Positions 39,021 to 49,858 are shown, counted from the stretch's first letter. The stretch is DNA of 64,000 nucleotides from an uncultured bacterium (GCA_905214105.1 CAJMKK010000001.1:124001-188000); one strand, 5' to 3'. Notes: generated from the sequence alone by a model not told the origin. Numbers and translations are program-made.

Positions 39021-41389
39021 TAGCGCTCGCCTCCTTCCGTGACGGCTGCAATTTCTTCTTGGGTAAGCCCCAGCTCTTCGGCGGAAAGCTGTGACTGTGC
39101 GATCTCCAGGTACGCCGGGCAGCTGTGCAGCAGCTCCTCGTGCGTACCGGTGCCCACCACGTGACCGTCGTCGAGCACGATAATCTGGTCGGCGTGCATG
39201 ATAGTCGCGATGCGCTGGGCCACGACCACGAGCGCGGCGTCGGTAACGTTTTTGGCCAGCTCCTCGCGCAGGCGCGCGTCGGTCTTGTAGTCGAGGGCAC
39301 TAAACGAGTCATCGAACACCACAACCTCGGGCTTTTTGGCCAATGCGCGGGCGATGGCCAAGCGCTGGCGCTGACCACCCGAGACATTGGAGCCTCCCTG
39401 GCTGATGGGGGAGTCGTAGCCGCCCTCGCGCTCGGCGATAAAGTCCTCGGCTTGGGCGATGCGTGCCGCCCGGTGCATGTCATCATCGCTCACCATGTCG
39501 CCGGCAAACTTGAGGTTGCTCTCGACGGTGCCCGAGAACAGGCGACCCTGCTGCGGGATGTAACCAATGCGGCGGCGAAGCTCGGAAAGGGTCATGTCGC
39601 GCACGTCGATGCCGTCGAGCGAAATGCTGCCGCCCGTGACGTCGTATAAGCGCGGAATCAGCTGTACGAGCGTGGACTTGCCCGAGCCCGTGGAGCCAAT
39701 GATGCCGAGCATCTGACCGGCATGCGTGGTGAAGTTCACGCCGCTGATGACGTCGGCGCGGGCATCGGGATACTGGAAGCTCACGTCGCGGAAGGTGAGC
39801 TCACCGCGCGGCGCGCTGGCCGTGGGCAGTTTGGGCGAGGCGGGGTCGTTGATGCTCGTGGGGCAGGTGATGACCTCTTCCACGCGCTCGGCTGCGACCT
39901 CGGCACGGGGCAGAATGACCGAAACCATGGTGAGGATCATAAACGCCATAACGATCTGCATGGTGTAGGAGATAAACGCCATCATGTTGCCGACCTGCAT
40001 CACGCCGTCGGACACGCCTTGGGCGCCAAACCAGACGATGAGCACGGTGATGCAGTTCATGACGAGCATCATGAGCGGCATCATAAAGCTCATGGCTCGG
40101 TTGGTGTAGAGCTGCGTGGTCATCAGGTCGAGCGACGCCTTGTCAAAACGCTCGAGCTCATGCTCCTCGCGGTTGAACGAGCGGATGGGCATAAGACCGT
40201 CGAGCAGCTCGCGGGCGGTAAGGTTCACACGGTCCACGTAACTTTGCATCTTTTTGAACTTGGGCATGGTGAGGCCCATGAGCACGCCGACGACGGCCGA
40301 GACCGCGATGATGGCCACGGCGATGGTCCACTCCAGGCCGGTGTGGTTGGCCAGGACACGCATGACAGCGACGATGCCCATGACGGGAGCCATCAGGCAC
40401 ATGCGGATAAACAGGGTTGCGGCCATCTGGATCTGCTGAATGTCGTTGGTGCAGCGGGTGATGAGCGAGGCCTGGCTAAACTTGCCCACCTCGGCCGGCG
40501 AGAAGTGCATAACCTTGTTGAAGGTCTCGCGGCGCAGGTCGCGGGCGATGGAGCAGGCGGTGCGCGACGCCACGGCGCCGGTCAGGATGGTGGCGACGAG
40601 CGACACCAGACACAGACCAAACATCGTGGTCGCCATGCGGCCCAGGTAGGCGTTCTGCACGTCGGCGGGGTCGATGCCCTGTGCCTTGTACTCGTCCTGC
40701 ACATAGCTCACGGCGCGCTGGGTGACGATGGAGCCCGACATGGAGCCCATTTTGTCTGCCATTTGGTTGGCGCCCTCGACGAGCTTGCCCTGATCGATAA
40801 GACCGCCTTCAACGCCTAGGCGCAGGCTCTTCATGGTGATCTTACCGCCGTCGGCGTCGATCTGCTTTTGCATGCTCTGCGCGGCTGCGGCCTTCTGCTG
40901 CATCTCGGCGAGCTGCTCGGGCGTCATCGCTGCCATCTGCTCGGGGGTGGGCATGGCCTGAGCGGCGCCGCCATCGCTTGCCTCGGTGGATGCGCCGGTC
41001 ATGTCGCCCATGGAGTCGGCGTCAATGCCCTGGTTGAAGGCGAGCACGACGGTCTCAGGCAGGCTCATGATGTCGGCAATCTTGTCGCCGTCGCCGCGCT
41101 CCTCCTCGGTGCCCTTGTACGTTCGAATGCCGTTATTGTCCGCCTTACTAAACACGGCCTCCACAGCTTTGGCGTCCTTGGCGCTCATAAAGAGTTCGAG
41201 GTCGTCGAGCGATTCGGCGCGAATGGTGTCGGGCACGGGCGAGGCGATGCCGCCTTGCTGCACGCCCACGTCGACGATGTCGCTCATATAGGTAGGCAGC
41301 GCCAGATCGGCGTTGCAGCTGATTACGATAAGTACGATAGCTGCGAGCAGTGCCAGGACATGCTTTTTAAAGAGCTTGAGAATCCTCAC
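39020..41389 (-). CDS. Heterodimeric ABC multidrug exporter subunit with large extracellular insert
   Basis: A 789-residue half-transporter. TM1 is about residues 11-30. About 200 extracellular residues (31-245, acidic, with a Met/Ala/Gln-rich helix PEQMAAMTPEQLAEMQQKAA) come before TM2. Five more helices and an ATPase domain follow (Walker A GSTGSGKST, signature NVSGGQRQR). Walker B is VVVFDDSFSALD, with Asp where the catalytic Glu belongs, so this half contributes the degenerate site. The start is a GTG overlapping the MarR stop by 4 nt. An extra domain between TM1 and TM2 is known from BmrD-like subunits. Confidence 0.9.
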   Translation of the reverse strand: MRILKLFKKHVLALLAAIVLIVISCNADLALPTYMSDIVDVGVQQGGIASPVPDTIRAESLDDLELFMSAKDAKAVEAVFSKADNNGIRTYKGTEEERGDGDKIADIMSLPETVVLAFNQGIDADSMGDMTGASTEASDGGAAQAMPTPEQMAAMTPEQLAEMQQKAAAAQSMQKQIDADGGKITMKSLRLGVEGGLIDQGKLVEGANQMADKMGSMSGSIVTQRAVSYVQDEYKAQGIDPADVQNAYLGRMATTMFGLCLVSLVATILTGAVASRTACSIARDLRRETFNKVMHFSPAEVGKFSQASLITRCTNDIQQIQMAATLFIRMCLMAPVMGIVAVMRVLANHTGLEWTIAVAIIAVSAVVGVLMGLTMPKFKKMQSYVDRVNLTARELLDGLMPIRSFNREEHELERFDKASLDLMTTQLYTNRAMSFMMPLMMLVMNCITVLIVWFGAQGVSDGVMQVGNMMAFISYTMQIVMAFMILTMVSVILPRAEVAAERVEEVITCPTSINDPASPKLPTASAPRGELTFRDVSFQYPDARADVISGVNFTTHAGQMLGIIGSTGSGKSTLVQLIPRLYDVTGGSISLDGIDVRDMTLSELRRRIGYIPQQGRLFSGTVESNLKFAGDMVSDDDMHRAARIAQAEDFIAEREGGYDSPISQGGSNVSGGQRQRLAIARALAKKPEVVVFDDSFSALDYKTDARLREELAKNVTDAALVVVAQRIATIMHADQIIVLDDGHVVGTGTHEELLHSCPAYLEIAQSQLSAEELGLTQEEIAAVTEGGER

Positions 41390-41835
41390 TCGGCATCTCT
41401 CCTTTCTTGATTGTGGTCGATAATTTCGTTGGCACGCCTTAGAAGACGCACCATCTCTTGGGTATCTGTTTCGCCGAGCTGTTCGAGGAAAGCCGCGGTG
41501 CGGTCCTCGAATTCCCGGCGTTTGATTTCGAGATCCTGGAATCCCTTGTCGGTCACTATGACGTGTACGCGACGACGGTCGGTCTTTGAGTGCTCACGCT
41601 CAACCCAGCCCTTGGCTTCGAGAGCGCGTAGGATATTGGCAATGCGGGCGTTCGAGACCCAGGCGCGATCAGCGAGTTCGCTCGGCGTGAGCGAACCGCC
41701 AGCGAGCATAAGGGCGCGCATGACAGCCATCTCGCCGCTGAGAGCTTTGTCCACAAAGCGCGAAACGCGCTGGTGAATGCCGCCAAACTCGGTAAGGAGC
41801 TGACTCCCAAGCTCATGGAAATCGGTATCTTCCAC
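41386..41835 (-). CDS. MarR-family repressor of the ABC exporter
   Basis: A 149-residue MarR-family winged-helix dimer. The DNA-binding part is LTPSELADRAWVSNARIANI, then LRALEAKGWVERE, then the wing SKTDRRRVHVIVT (about residues 50-105). It is the first gene of a three-gene operon in which all junctions overlap by 1-4 nt, so it very probably represses the exporter and itself in response to a drug-like ligand. The ATG is preceded by GGGG. The likely operator lies in the adjoining AAACTATTTTCGGTGAAAGA around 41850-41872. Confidence 0.9.
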   Translation of the reverse strand: MEDTDFHELGSQLLTEFGGIHQRVSRFVDKALSGEMAVMRALMLAGGSLTPSELADRAWVSNARIANILRALEAKGWVEREHSKTDRRRVHVIVTDKGFQDLEIKRREFEDRTAAFLEQLGETDTQEMVRLLRRANEIIDHNQERRDAE

Positions 41836-41907
41836 CGAAAACCCCTAACACTAGAAACTATTTTCGGTGAAAGATGATACCCCTGCACGCGCGCCCTATA
41901 CGGAAGA

Positions 41908-42003
41908 TTTTTGGGACATGCCTAGAAAACTGCCTTTAGGCGATCTCCGTACACCGTCGGTGCCAGCAAAGTTAAGGGCAGATCTCTAGGCATGTCCCAA
42001 AAA
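41908..42003. repeat. Inverted repeat, family G, copy 1
   Basis: TTTTTGGGACATGCCTAGA and TCTAGGCATGTCCCAAAAA are perfect 19-bp arms. The inside carries CTGCCTT/AAGGGCAG. It fills the gap between the MarR and SDR genes together with their promoters. Confidence 0.8.
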
Positions 42004-42199
42004 CTACCTGGTTGCTAGGCAATATAAAGAACGCATAAAGAATTAAAATCATTCAAGAATTGCAGCGTTTCAAAGAACTATCATGCACGCGGTTAGGCGA
42101 GGGGTTGTCACCACCATGACGACTGGGACTCATATAATCGCCACGTGCGATGCTCCAACTTCCCGCGAGGAGACACCTTATATAAAGGGGGATGGAGTC

Positions 42200-42949
42200 A
42201 TGGCATTTGACTTCACGGGCAAGACCGCGATTGTCACGGGCGGCACTCAGGGCATTGGCCTCGAGATCGCCAAGGGCATCGTCGCGGGCGGCGGACATGT
42301 CGCGCTCATCGCAAGGAACGCTGCTAAGGGCGAGGCCGCTGTGGCCGAGCTTGGCGAGGGCAACAAGTTTTATCAGCTCGATGTCGCTGATGCGCCCAAG
42401 GCGCGCGAGACCGTCGAACAGATTTTCGCAGACCTGCCGCAAACCAATATCCTGATCAACTGCGCTGGCGTCATCAGCACCAAGAAGTTCGACGAGATCG
42501 ACGACACCGAGTGGCGCCGTACCATCGACATCAACCTCAACGGCACCTTTACCATGATGAACGCCGTGTACCCGCACTTTAAGGCTGCCCATGCCGGCAC
42601 TATCGTCAACGTGAGCTCTGTTGCTGGCAAGATCGGCGGCGGCCTGCTCGGCACCGCGGCTTACGCGAGCTCCAAGGCCGGTGTTAACGGTCTAACCAAG
42701 GCAGTCGCCAAGGAGGGCGGTAGGTTCGGCGTTCGCTGCAACGCTGTGTGCCCGTCGCTCACGTTGACCGATATGACCTCGATTCTCTCTGACGAGAACT
42801 CTCAGCGCATCATCAACGGTATTCCTCTGGGCCGTGCCGCCCAGGCCAGCGAGCCTGCGCAGATGGTGCTCTTCTTTGCCTCCGACCTCGCCAGCTTCGT
42901 GAACGGCGAGATCGGTGACTGCGACGGTGGCATCGTTCTGGACGGGTAA
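42200..42949 (+). CDS. Short-chain dehydrogenase/reductase
   Basis: A 249-residue classical SDR with the NAD(P) motif TGGTQGIG (about 12-19), NCAG about 87-90 (Cys replaces the usual Asn/Ala), catalytic Ser in VNVSSVAG about 138 and Tyr/Lys in AAYASSKAG about 152-156. It resembles FabG/KduD-type enzymes. The following gene is a 2-keto-3-deoxygluconate permease, which favours a role on a keto-sugar acid over fatty acid synthesis. GGGGGATGGAG precedes ATG 42200. A terminator-like hairpin separates the two genes. Confidence 0.85.
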   Translation: MAFDFTGKTAIVTGGTQGIGLEIAKGIVAGGGHVALIARNAAKGEAAVAELGEGNKFYQLDVADAPKARETVEQIFADLPQTNILINCAGVISTKKFDEIDDTEWRRTIDINLNGTFTMMNAVYPHFKAAHAGTIVNVSSVAGKIGGGLLGTAAYASSKAGVNGLTKAVAKEGGRFGVRCNAVCPSLTLTDMTSILSDENSQRIINGIPLGRAAQASEPAQMVLFFASDLASFVNGEIGDCDGGIVLDG

Positions 42950-42968
42950 TACCCCGCGACGTTAATTC

Positions 42969-43008
42969 GGCGACGGCTCCTGCGACTCGGGACCGTCGCC
43001 TTCTTTCT
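42969..43008 (+). terminator. Hairpin between the SDR and permease genes
   Basis: GGCGACGG and CCGTCGCC enclose CTCCTGCGACTCGGGA, followed by TTCTTTCT. It could be a partial terminator that lowers permease expression relative to the SDR. Confidence 0.6.
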
Positions 43009-43057
43009 GGCACAGGAGCGTGCGACCGCGTGCCACACGCATCAAAAGGAGATATAA

Positions 43058-44074
43058 ATGAGTGAATCGACTGTGGTGGAGGCGCCGGCGGCAAAGGAGC
43101 CGTTCTTTAAGATGTCCTCCATCCCGGGTGCCAATATTTTGGTGCCGCTTCTGCTGGGCTGCCTGCTCAACACGCTATTCCCCGATCTGTTCAAAACGCT
43201 CGGCAGCTTTACGCTTGGCATGACCCAGCAGGGTGCAGGCCCGCTCGTGGGCGCTTTTTTGCTTATCGTCGGTACGACGATTTCGTTTAAGAGTGCTCCT
43301 GCCGCCGCTGCCCGCGGTGCCATCATCATCGCCGTCAAGCAAATCGTGGTCGTTGCCGTGTCGCTGCTCATCCTTTATGTGTTCAACGACAACCTGTTTG
43401 GCATCTCTGCCATGGTGATGCTGGCGGCTTGCACCGGCGCCAACAACGCTATGTACGCTGGTCTGATGGGCACCATGGGCAATGAGGCCGAGCGTGGCGC
43501 TGTCGCAATCACCACGCTCGTTGTCGGCCCTCCGGTCACGATGATCGTGCTCGGCGCTGCCGGCCAGGCTCCGATCGGCTGGTCGCTCGTGGGTGCCATC
43601 CTGCCGATCGTCGTCGGCATTATTCTGGGCAACGTCTTCCCCAGCTTTAAGAAGATGATGGCACCGGCACTTTCCGCCGTCATCGTGCTCGTCTTCTTTG
43701 CCATGGGCTCGACCATGACCTTTGGCCAGCTCATTAATGGCGGTCTTCCCGGTATTCTGCTCGGCGTGATCTGCTCGGTGATCTTTGCAATTCCCGTCAT
43801 CGCGGTCGACAAGCTCACGGGCGGCACGGGTGTCGCAGGTGCGGCCATTTCGAGCTGCGCCGGAGCCAATGTGGCTACGCCTGCTGCCATGGCAAGCGTC
43901 AACGGGGCCACGTACGGTGGCGCCGTGCTCGCGACGGCTACGGCACAGGTTGCTGCCTGCGCAATCGTGACGGCTATATTGACCCCGCTGGTCACCAGCT
44001 GGTGCTACAAGCATTTTGAGGGCCAGCAGAGCAACAGCAAGGCAACGACCGACAAGGCTTCCGCAGCCGCCTAA
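43058..44074 (+). CDS. 2-Keto-3-deoxygluconate permease family transporter
   Basis: A 338-residue KdgT-family secondary transporter with about ten hydrophobic segments, starting IPGANILVPLLLGCLLNTLF. The family loop AACTGANNAMYAGLMGTMGN is around residues 128-147 and GAAISSCAGANVATPAAMAS is around 265-284. KdgT imports 2-keto-3-deoxygluconate, a breakdown product of pectin or glycosaminoglycan uronates, by cation symport. AAAGGAG precedes the ATG. It probably works with the SDR upstream. No KDG kinase or aldolase is in the window, so downstream metabolism lies elsewhere. Confidence 0.88.
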   Translation: MSESTVVEAPAAKEPFFKMSSIPGANILVPLLLGCLLNTLFPDLFKTLGSFTLGMTQQGAGPLVGAFLLIVGTTISFKSAPAAAARGAIIIAVKQIVVVAVSLLILYVFNDNLFGISAMVMLAACTGANNAMYAGLMGTMGNEAERGAVAITTLVVGPPVTMIVLGAAGQAPIGWSLVGAILPIVVGIILGNVFPSFKKMMAPALSAVIVLVFFAMGSTMTFGQLINGGLPGILLGVICSVIFAIPVIAVDKLTGGTGVAGAAISSCAGANVATPAAMASVNGATYGGAVLATATAQVAACAIVTAILTPLVTSWCYKHFEGQQSNSKATTDKASAAA

Positions 44075-44114
44075 TGCCAAACGGCAATCAAAGCTAAATA
44101 ACTAGCCACGCCAT

Positions 44115-44160
44115 AGGGCGGCCCTGGGGGAAATCCCGTGGCCGCCCTTCAGTTTCTGAA
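44115..44160 (+). terminator. Terminator of the SDR-permease operon
   Basis: AGGGCGGCC and GGCCGCCCT enclose CTGGGGGAAATCCCGT, followed by a weak TCAGTTTCT. Confidence 0.75.
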
Positions 44161-44250
44161 GGGTCTCTGGGGTACTTTACCCTGATAAAGCTGACATAAC
44201 AGCTAGAGTGAACGTCGTACAAAGGCAAGGAAAAATACCAAAGAAATCGG

Positions 44251-44266
44251 TGAACGGTAGTTGTTC
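44251..44266. promoter_or_regulatory. Candidate regulator box in the pfl leader
   Basis: TGAACGGTAGTTGTTC matches the site before lacA at 16237 (TGAACGGTATTTGTTC) at all but one position. The roughly 380-nt region before pflB is AT-richer than its surroundings and holds no gene. Confidence 0.45.
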
Positions 44267-44543
44267 GCGCTCGCATTTCCTGCGGGTTTGTAAAAAACGC
44301 CATTATGATATAAAAAAAGAAACATATAACAGCCCAGATGGAGAGGGTCGCTATGTTATCCTTCTCAAACGGGTGAAATCTTGGGTTTTGGGTTGTAGTT
44401 CCAAGGTGGATAAACGTTTTCCCTACACCAACGTGTGGTGAAGAACGGAAGAAGCCGGTAGTGCAAGCCGAACATTCAAGAATTCAATAAGCAGCGGTGT
44501 GAGAGAGCGCCGCATTACACGTAACTAGGAGCGTGGTTACACA

Positions 44544-46595
<2,052 letters not shown>

Positions 46596-46596
46596 C

Positions 46597-46657
46597 TATT
46601 GTTAGTGCTATACTAACAATAACGATTACTGATTAGCGCGCCGGTTTCGGCCGGCGC
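46597..46657 (+). other. Two hairpins between the PFL core and radical-subunit genes
   Basis: Directly after the stop, TATTGTTAGT-GCTAT-ACTAACAATA (46597-46621) is a perfect AU-rich hairpin. GCGCCGG-TTTCGG-CCGGCGC (46638-46657) is a GC hairpin with no T-run. They may set the relative mRNA levels of the two PFL subunits. Confidence 0.65.
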
Positions 46658-46680
46658 CTATTAATCGAAGGAGACACATT

Positions 46681-46932
46681 ATGAAGGTTTCTGAAGTTTC
46701 CGAGACTCAGGCCGATAACCTGGTCCACATGCTCGACGCTTACGCTGAGAAGGGTGGCCACCACCTGAACATCAACGTCTTCAACCGTGAGACGCTGCTC
46801 GACGCTCAGGCTCACCCCGAGAAGTACCCGCAGCTGACCATCCGCGTTTCCGGCTATGCCGTGAACTTCCACACGCTCACCAAGGAGCAGCAGGACGAGG
46901 TCATTGCGCGTACCTTCCACGACAAGTTCTAA
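46681..46932 (+). CDS. Autonomous glycyl-radical subunit of pyruvate formate-lyase (GrcA-like)
   Basis: An 83-residue protein that aligns with the C-terminal end of E. coli PflB: a helical lead, [39 protein letters not shown] with the radical glycine about residue 58, and [14 protein letters not shown]. It is shorter than E. coli GrcA/YfiD (127) and has almost no extra N-terminal domain. With the upstream gene it reconstitutes exactly one PFL polypeptide, so it is probably an obligatory partner, not a repair spare part. AAGGAG precedes the ATG. Repeat B2 follows 27 nt after the stop. Confidence 0.92.
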   Translation: MKVSEVSETQADNLVHMLDAYAEKGGHHLNINVFNRETLLDAQAHPEKYPQLTIRVSGYAVNFHTLTKEQQDEVIARTFHDKF

Positions 46933-46959
46933 AGGGTTCAACTCCTGTAGGATTACTGG

Positions 46960-47082
46960 GGCCGGTTTTGGGTTATTTCCCAAAACGTCCTCGGACATGC
47001 AAAGAGGCTCCGCTGCGCGCGTTGCGCGGCGGAGCCTCTTTGCGTCCTGCGGGATGTTTTGGAAAATAACCCAAAACCGGCC
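46960..47082 (+). repeat. Structured 3-prime repeat, family B, copy 2
   Basis: Outer arms GGCCGGTTTTGGGTTATTT... and inverse (one mismatch) enclose the conserved GTCCTCGGACATGC, the inner hairpin AAAGAGGCTCCGC/GCGGAGCCTCTTT and GTCCTGCGGGAT. It starts 27 nt after the radical-subunit stop, in sense orientation. The rest of the gap to 47235 is the promoter of the next gene. Confidence 0.87.
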
Positions 47083-47197
47083 ATGTGGGGTCCTTTGGAG
47101 TCACCCTTTAGGCGGAACTCTCCTAATTATTTGGATGAGTCGTTTACTTACTTGTGCTGTTACCGTCTTCCCGCTGTTGTTGGGGTATGCTTTGTTC

Positions 47198-47215
47198 GTA
47201 TGTAAACGTATGACA
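47198..47215. promoter_or_regulatory. LacI-type operator at the sucrose regulator gene
   Basis: GTATGTAAACGTATGACA, about 20 nt upstream of the regulator start. It is related to the sites at 48301-48383. Confidence 0.55.
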
Positions 47216-47235
47216 TGTTGATGGGGGAGGTTGCT

Positions 47236-48246
47236 ATGGCTCGCGAGGGCGCTCGTTCTAAGGATTCAGCTAAGCCTGGCATCAAGGAAGTTGCAGCGGT
47301 GGCGGGGGTTTCGCCTACTACGGTATCTCGCGTGCTTAATAATCGCGGCTATATTAGCCAAGAGACCCGCGATAAGGTCCATGCCGCGATGAAGCGCATC
47401 AACTATACGCCCAACGATATCGCCCGTGCCATGCTCAACGGTCGCCTGAATCTAATAGGTATGATCGTCCCCTATGTCAGCAGCCCGTTTCATGCACAAG
47501 CGGTTCAAGCCGTTGAGCGTACCCTGGCCGAAAACGGTTTTAAGATGCTGCTGTGCAATAGTGCCAATCGACCTGATCTTGAGCGTTCTTATATCGATAT
47601 GCTTCGGCGCAATATGGTTGATGGCGTCATTGTCAACTCGCTTAATATCGGTGCCGAGGCGTATGCCGAGATGGGTTTGAGTCTGGTTGGTATCGACTGC
47701 GACCTTGGCGAGGCCTCTGTTCAGATTGCGAGCGACAGCTATAGTATCGGCGAACTTGCCACGCGTCGCCTGATCGATGACGGGTGTTCGCGCATCCTGT
47801 GCCTGCGCAGCAATAGCCGCATGCGCATGCCTGCCAATAAGCGTACCGATGCCTACCTCGATGTTGTTGAGCAGGCCGGTTTGCCCGCGCTTGTCCGTGA
47901 GGTCGAGTTCGTTAAGCCCGACGACGAAAAGAGCGCGGTCGTTGCGAAGATCCTCGATGAGAACCCCGATATTGACGGCATCTTTGCGGGAGACGACACG
48001 ATGGCGGCTATCTGTCTTAACGTGATGAAGCAGCGCGGCTTGAGCGCTCCGGGCGATATTAAGGTCGTGGGCGCGGATGGTGCCCGCCGCACTATGACGT
48101 TTATGCCTGACTTAACAACCGTACGCCAAGATATCGATCGCATCGGAGAGCTCGCGGCGCAATCCATCATTGCTCTTATTAACGGCGAAAAGCCCGAATC
48201 GAATATCAAGCTCCCCGTTGAACTCATTGAGGGTAAAACCGCGTAG
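47236..48246 (+). CDS. LacI-family regulator of the sucrose/fructan cluster
   Basis: A 336-residue LacI/GalR repressor. Its helix-turn-helix GIKEVAAVAGVSPTTVSRVL has the PTT recognition helix of PurR/CcpA/ScrR-type regulators, unlike the xQT helices of the three lac/gal regulators. The effector domain has GDDTMAAICLNVMKQRG and DIKVVGADGARR. ATG 47236 with GGGGAGG upstream is preferred over an ATG at 47215. It is followed by a GH32 enzyme, a sucrose-type PTS and sucrose-6-phosphate hydrolase, with operators in between, so sucrose or a fructoside is the likely inducer. Confidence 0.88.
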   Translation: MAREGARSKDSAKPGIKEVAAVAGVSPTTVSRVLNNRGYISQETRDKVHAAMKRINYTPNDIARAMLNGRLNLIGMIVPYVSSPFHAQAVQAVERTLAENGFKMLLCNSANRPDLERSYIDMLRRNMVDGVIVNSLNIGAEAYAEMGLSLVGIDCDLGEASVQIASDSYSIGELATRRLIDDGCSRILCLRSNSRMRMPANKRTDAYLDVVEQAGLPALVREVEFVKPDDEKSAVVAKILDENPDIDGIFAGDDTMAAICLNVMKQRGLSAPGDIKVVGADGARRTMTFMPDLTTVRQDIDRIGELAAQSIIALINGEKPESNIKLPVELIEGKTA

Positions 48247-48300
48247 TTCATCCCGTGCCAAAAGAATTCCTCAAACACCTCTGATGACCGTTCGCCGGCA

Positions 48301-48383
48301 TATGTCAACCGTTTGCCGACGACTGGAACTGCGAAAAGACGTATTGGTGTGAAAACGTTTGACATATGAAAACGATTGACATA
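48301..48383. promoter_or_regulatory. Operator cluster and promoter of the sucrose/fructan operon
   Basis: Three LacI-type sites: TATGTCAACCGTTTGCC (48301), GTGTGAAAACGTTTGACATA (48347) and ATGAAAACGATTGACATA (48366). The last contains the TTGACA (48376-48381) of a probable -35 box. A TAGTAT at 48403 is a possible -10 with long spacing. Confidence 0.6.
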
Positions 48384-48430
48384 TCTTGCAGTTGTACCGA
48401 GTTAGTATCTCGTGAGAAAGGAAGTCTCGG

Positions 48431-49813
48431 ATGCACAAGGTGTATTACCAGCCTGAGGGAATTTGGGTAGGCGACATCATGCCGTACGGCGAGGACGGCA
48501 CGTTCTATCTCTATCATCAGCGTGACACGCGAAACCCCGGACCTTTCGGAGAGCCGTTTGGCTGGGCACTCGCGACAACCAAGGACTTCGTCAATTACAA
48601 AGACTTTGGCGAGAGCCTTGAGCGTGGCGGCGACGAGGAAGTCGACCAGTATGTTTATGCCGGCACGGTGTTTAAGGTGGGCGACAAGTACCATGCGCTC
48701 TACACTGGTTGCAATCGCGATAAGGTCAAGGCACGCTTGATGAAGCAGGTTCTTCTTCACGCAACGAGTGACGACGCCGTCAAGTGGGAGAAGAACATCG
48801 CCGAGACGCTGCTTCCGCCCCAGGAGGGTTACGATGACCGCAACTGGCGCGATCCCTTTGTGCTTTGGGATGAGGAGAACGAAGAGTACATGCTCATCCT
48901 CGGCACGCGTGTGGGCGAGGACAAGCGTCTGATGACCGGTCGTCTGGTCAAGTTCACCTCCAAGGACCTGGATACCTGGGAGTTCCAGGGCGACTGGTGG
49001 AATCCGGGCCTGTACACCATGTTCGAGATGCCTGATCTCTTTAAGATGGGCGACTGGTGGTATCTGGTGTTCTCCGAGTACAGTGATGGCAACAAGACCC
49101 GTTACCGCATGTCTCGCTCTATCAACGGTCCTTGGATCACTCCTGCGGACGATTCCTTCGATGGCCGCGCGTACTATGCCGCGCGTACCGCATTTGACGG
49201 CGAGCGCCGCGTTCTCTTTGGTTGGGTTCCTACGCGTGACGAGGGCGGCGACCCCAGCTCTTACCTGTGGGGTGGCACCTTTATGCCCCTCGAGATCGTT
49301 CAGCGTGCCGACGGAACGCTCGGCACCAAGCTTCCTGATAGCATGCTTGGCGCCTTTGGCGAGGCTAAGGCAGTCGAGGCCTTTGAGCTCTCCTGCGAGT
49401 CGGGCAAGGTCGAGCAGGTGCTCGCTGCGGATGCCGGTTCCACCTATATGCTCGACGCCGACATCGAGCTCGCCGGTGACGCTGCCGGCTTCTCGGTGAA
49501 GCTCGCCGAGGACGCCGAGTCTGGTCTTGCCTATGAGTTCCGCGCCAACCTGCGTGAGGGCAAGCTCGAGTTTACGGCGGCCCCCCAGTATCCGTGGTTC
49601 CAGGTCAACAACATGGGCCTCGAGCGTCCGTTGTTCTTTAAGGGCGAGGGCACTCATCATGTGCGCCTGGTCGTCGACGACGACATCGCGACCATCTTTG
49701 TCGATGATGTTGCGCTTAACGCTCGATTCTGCAATAAGCAGGGCCAGGGTGTGGCGCTGACGGTCACCGACGGTACGCTTAAGTGCGCAAATGCAACGAT
49801 CGCGTCTCTGTAA
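48431..49813 (+). CDS. GH32 fructosidase-like enzyme with a variant nucleophile motif
   Basis: A 460-residue GH32-family protein with an N-terminal five-bladed propeller (about 1-300) and a C-terminal beta-sandwich (about 310-460). The RDP motif is present (NWRDPF, Asp about 141) and the acid/base Glu is about 199 in FEMPDLF. The usual nucleophile motif W-x-NDPNG is absent: the N-terminus reads GIWVGDIMPYGEDGTFYLYH, where Asp about 15 takes the nucleophile position. No signal peptide is seen, so it is cytoplasmic. It probably acts on a fructoside, or a phosphorylated one given the PTS next door, but specificity may differ from sucrose. Confidence 0.82.
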   Translation: MHKVYYQPEGIWVGDIMPYGEDGTFYLYHQRDTRNPGPFGEPFGWALATTKDFVNYKDFGESLERGGDEEVDQYVYAGTVFKVGDKYHALYTGCNRDKVKARLMKQVLLHATSDDAVKWEKNIAETLLPPQEGYDDRNWRDPFVLWDEENEEYMLILGTRVGEDKRLMTGRLVKFTSKDLDTWEFQGDWWNPGLYTMFEMPDLFKMGDWWYLVFSEYSDGNKTRYRMSRSINGPWITPADDSFDGRAYYAARTAFDGERRVLFGWVPTRDEGGDPSSYLWGGTFMPLEIVQRADGTLGTKLPDSMLGAFGEAKAVEAFELSCESGKVEQVLAADAGSTYMLDADIELAGDAAGFSVKLAEDAESGLAYEFRANLREGKLEFTAAPQYPWFQVNNMGLERPLFFKGEGTHHVRLVVDDDIATIFVDDVALNARFCNKQGQGVALTVTDGTLKCANATIASL

Positions 49814-49858
49814 TGGCATCAAAACGTCTTATGCTTTCGTAAAGGAATGGAGAGGAAC

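Noticed and set aside
42200..44074. Complete pectin/uronate catabolic operon
   Set aside because: Only an SDR and a KdgT-like permease are present; KDG kinase, KDPG aldolase and lyases are absent.
46596..46680. Frameshift or sequencing error splitting pflB
   Set aside because: The gap is 85 nt of noncoding sequence with two hairpins and a proper ribosome-binding site, and the downstream frame starts with a clean ATG. A single-base error could not restore one frame.
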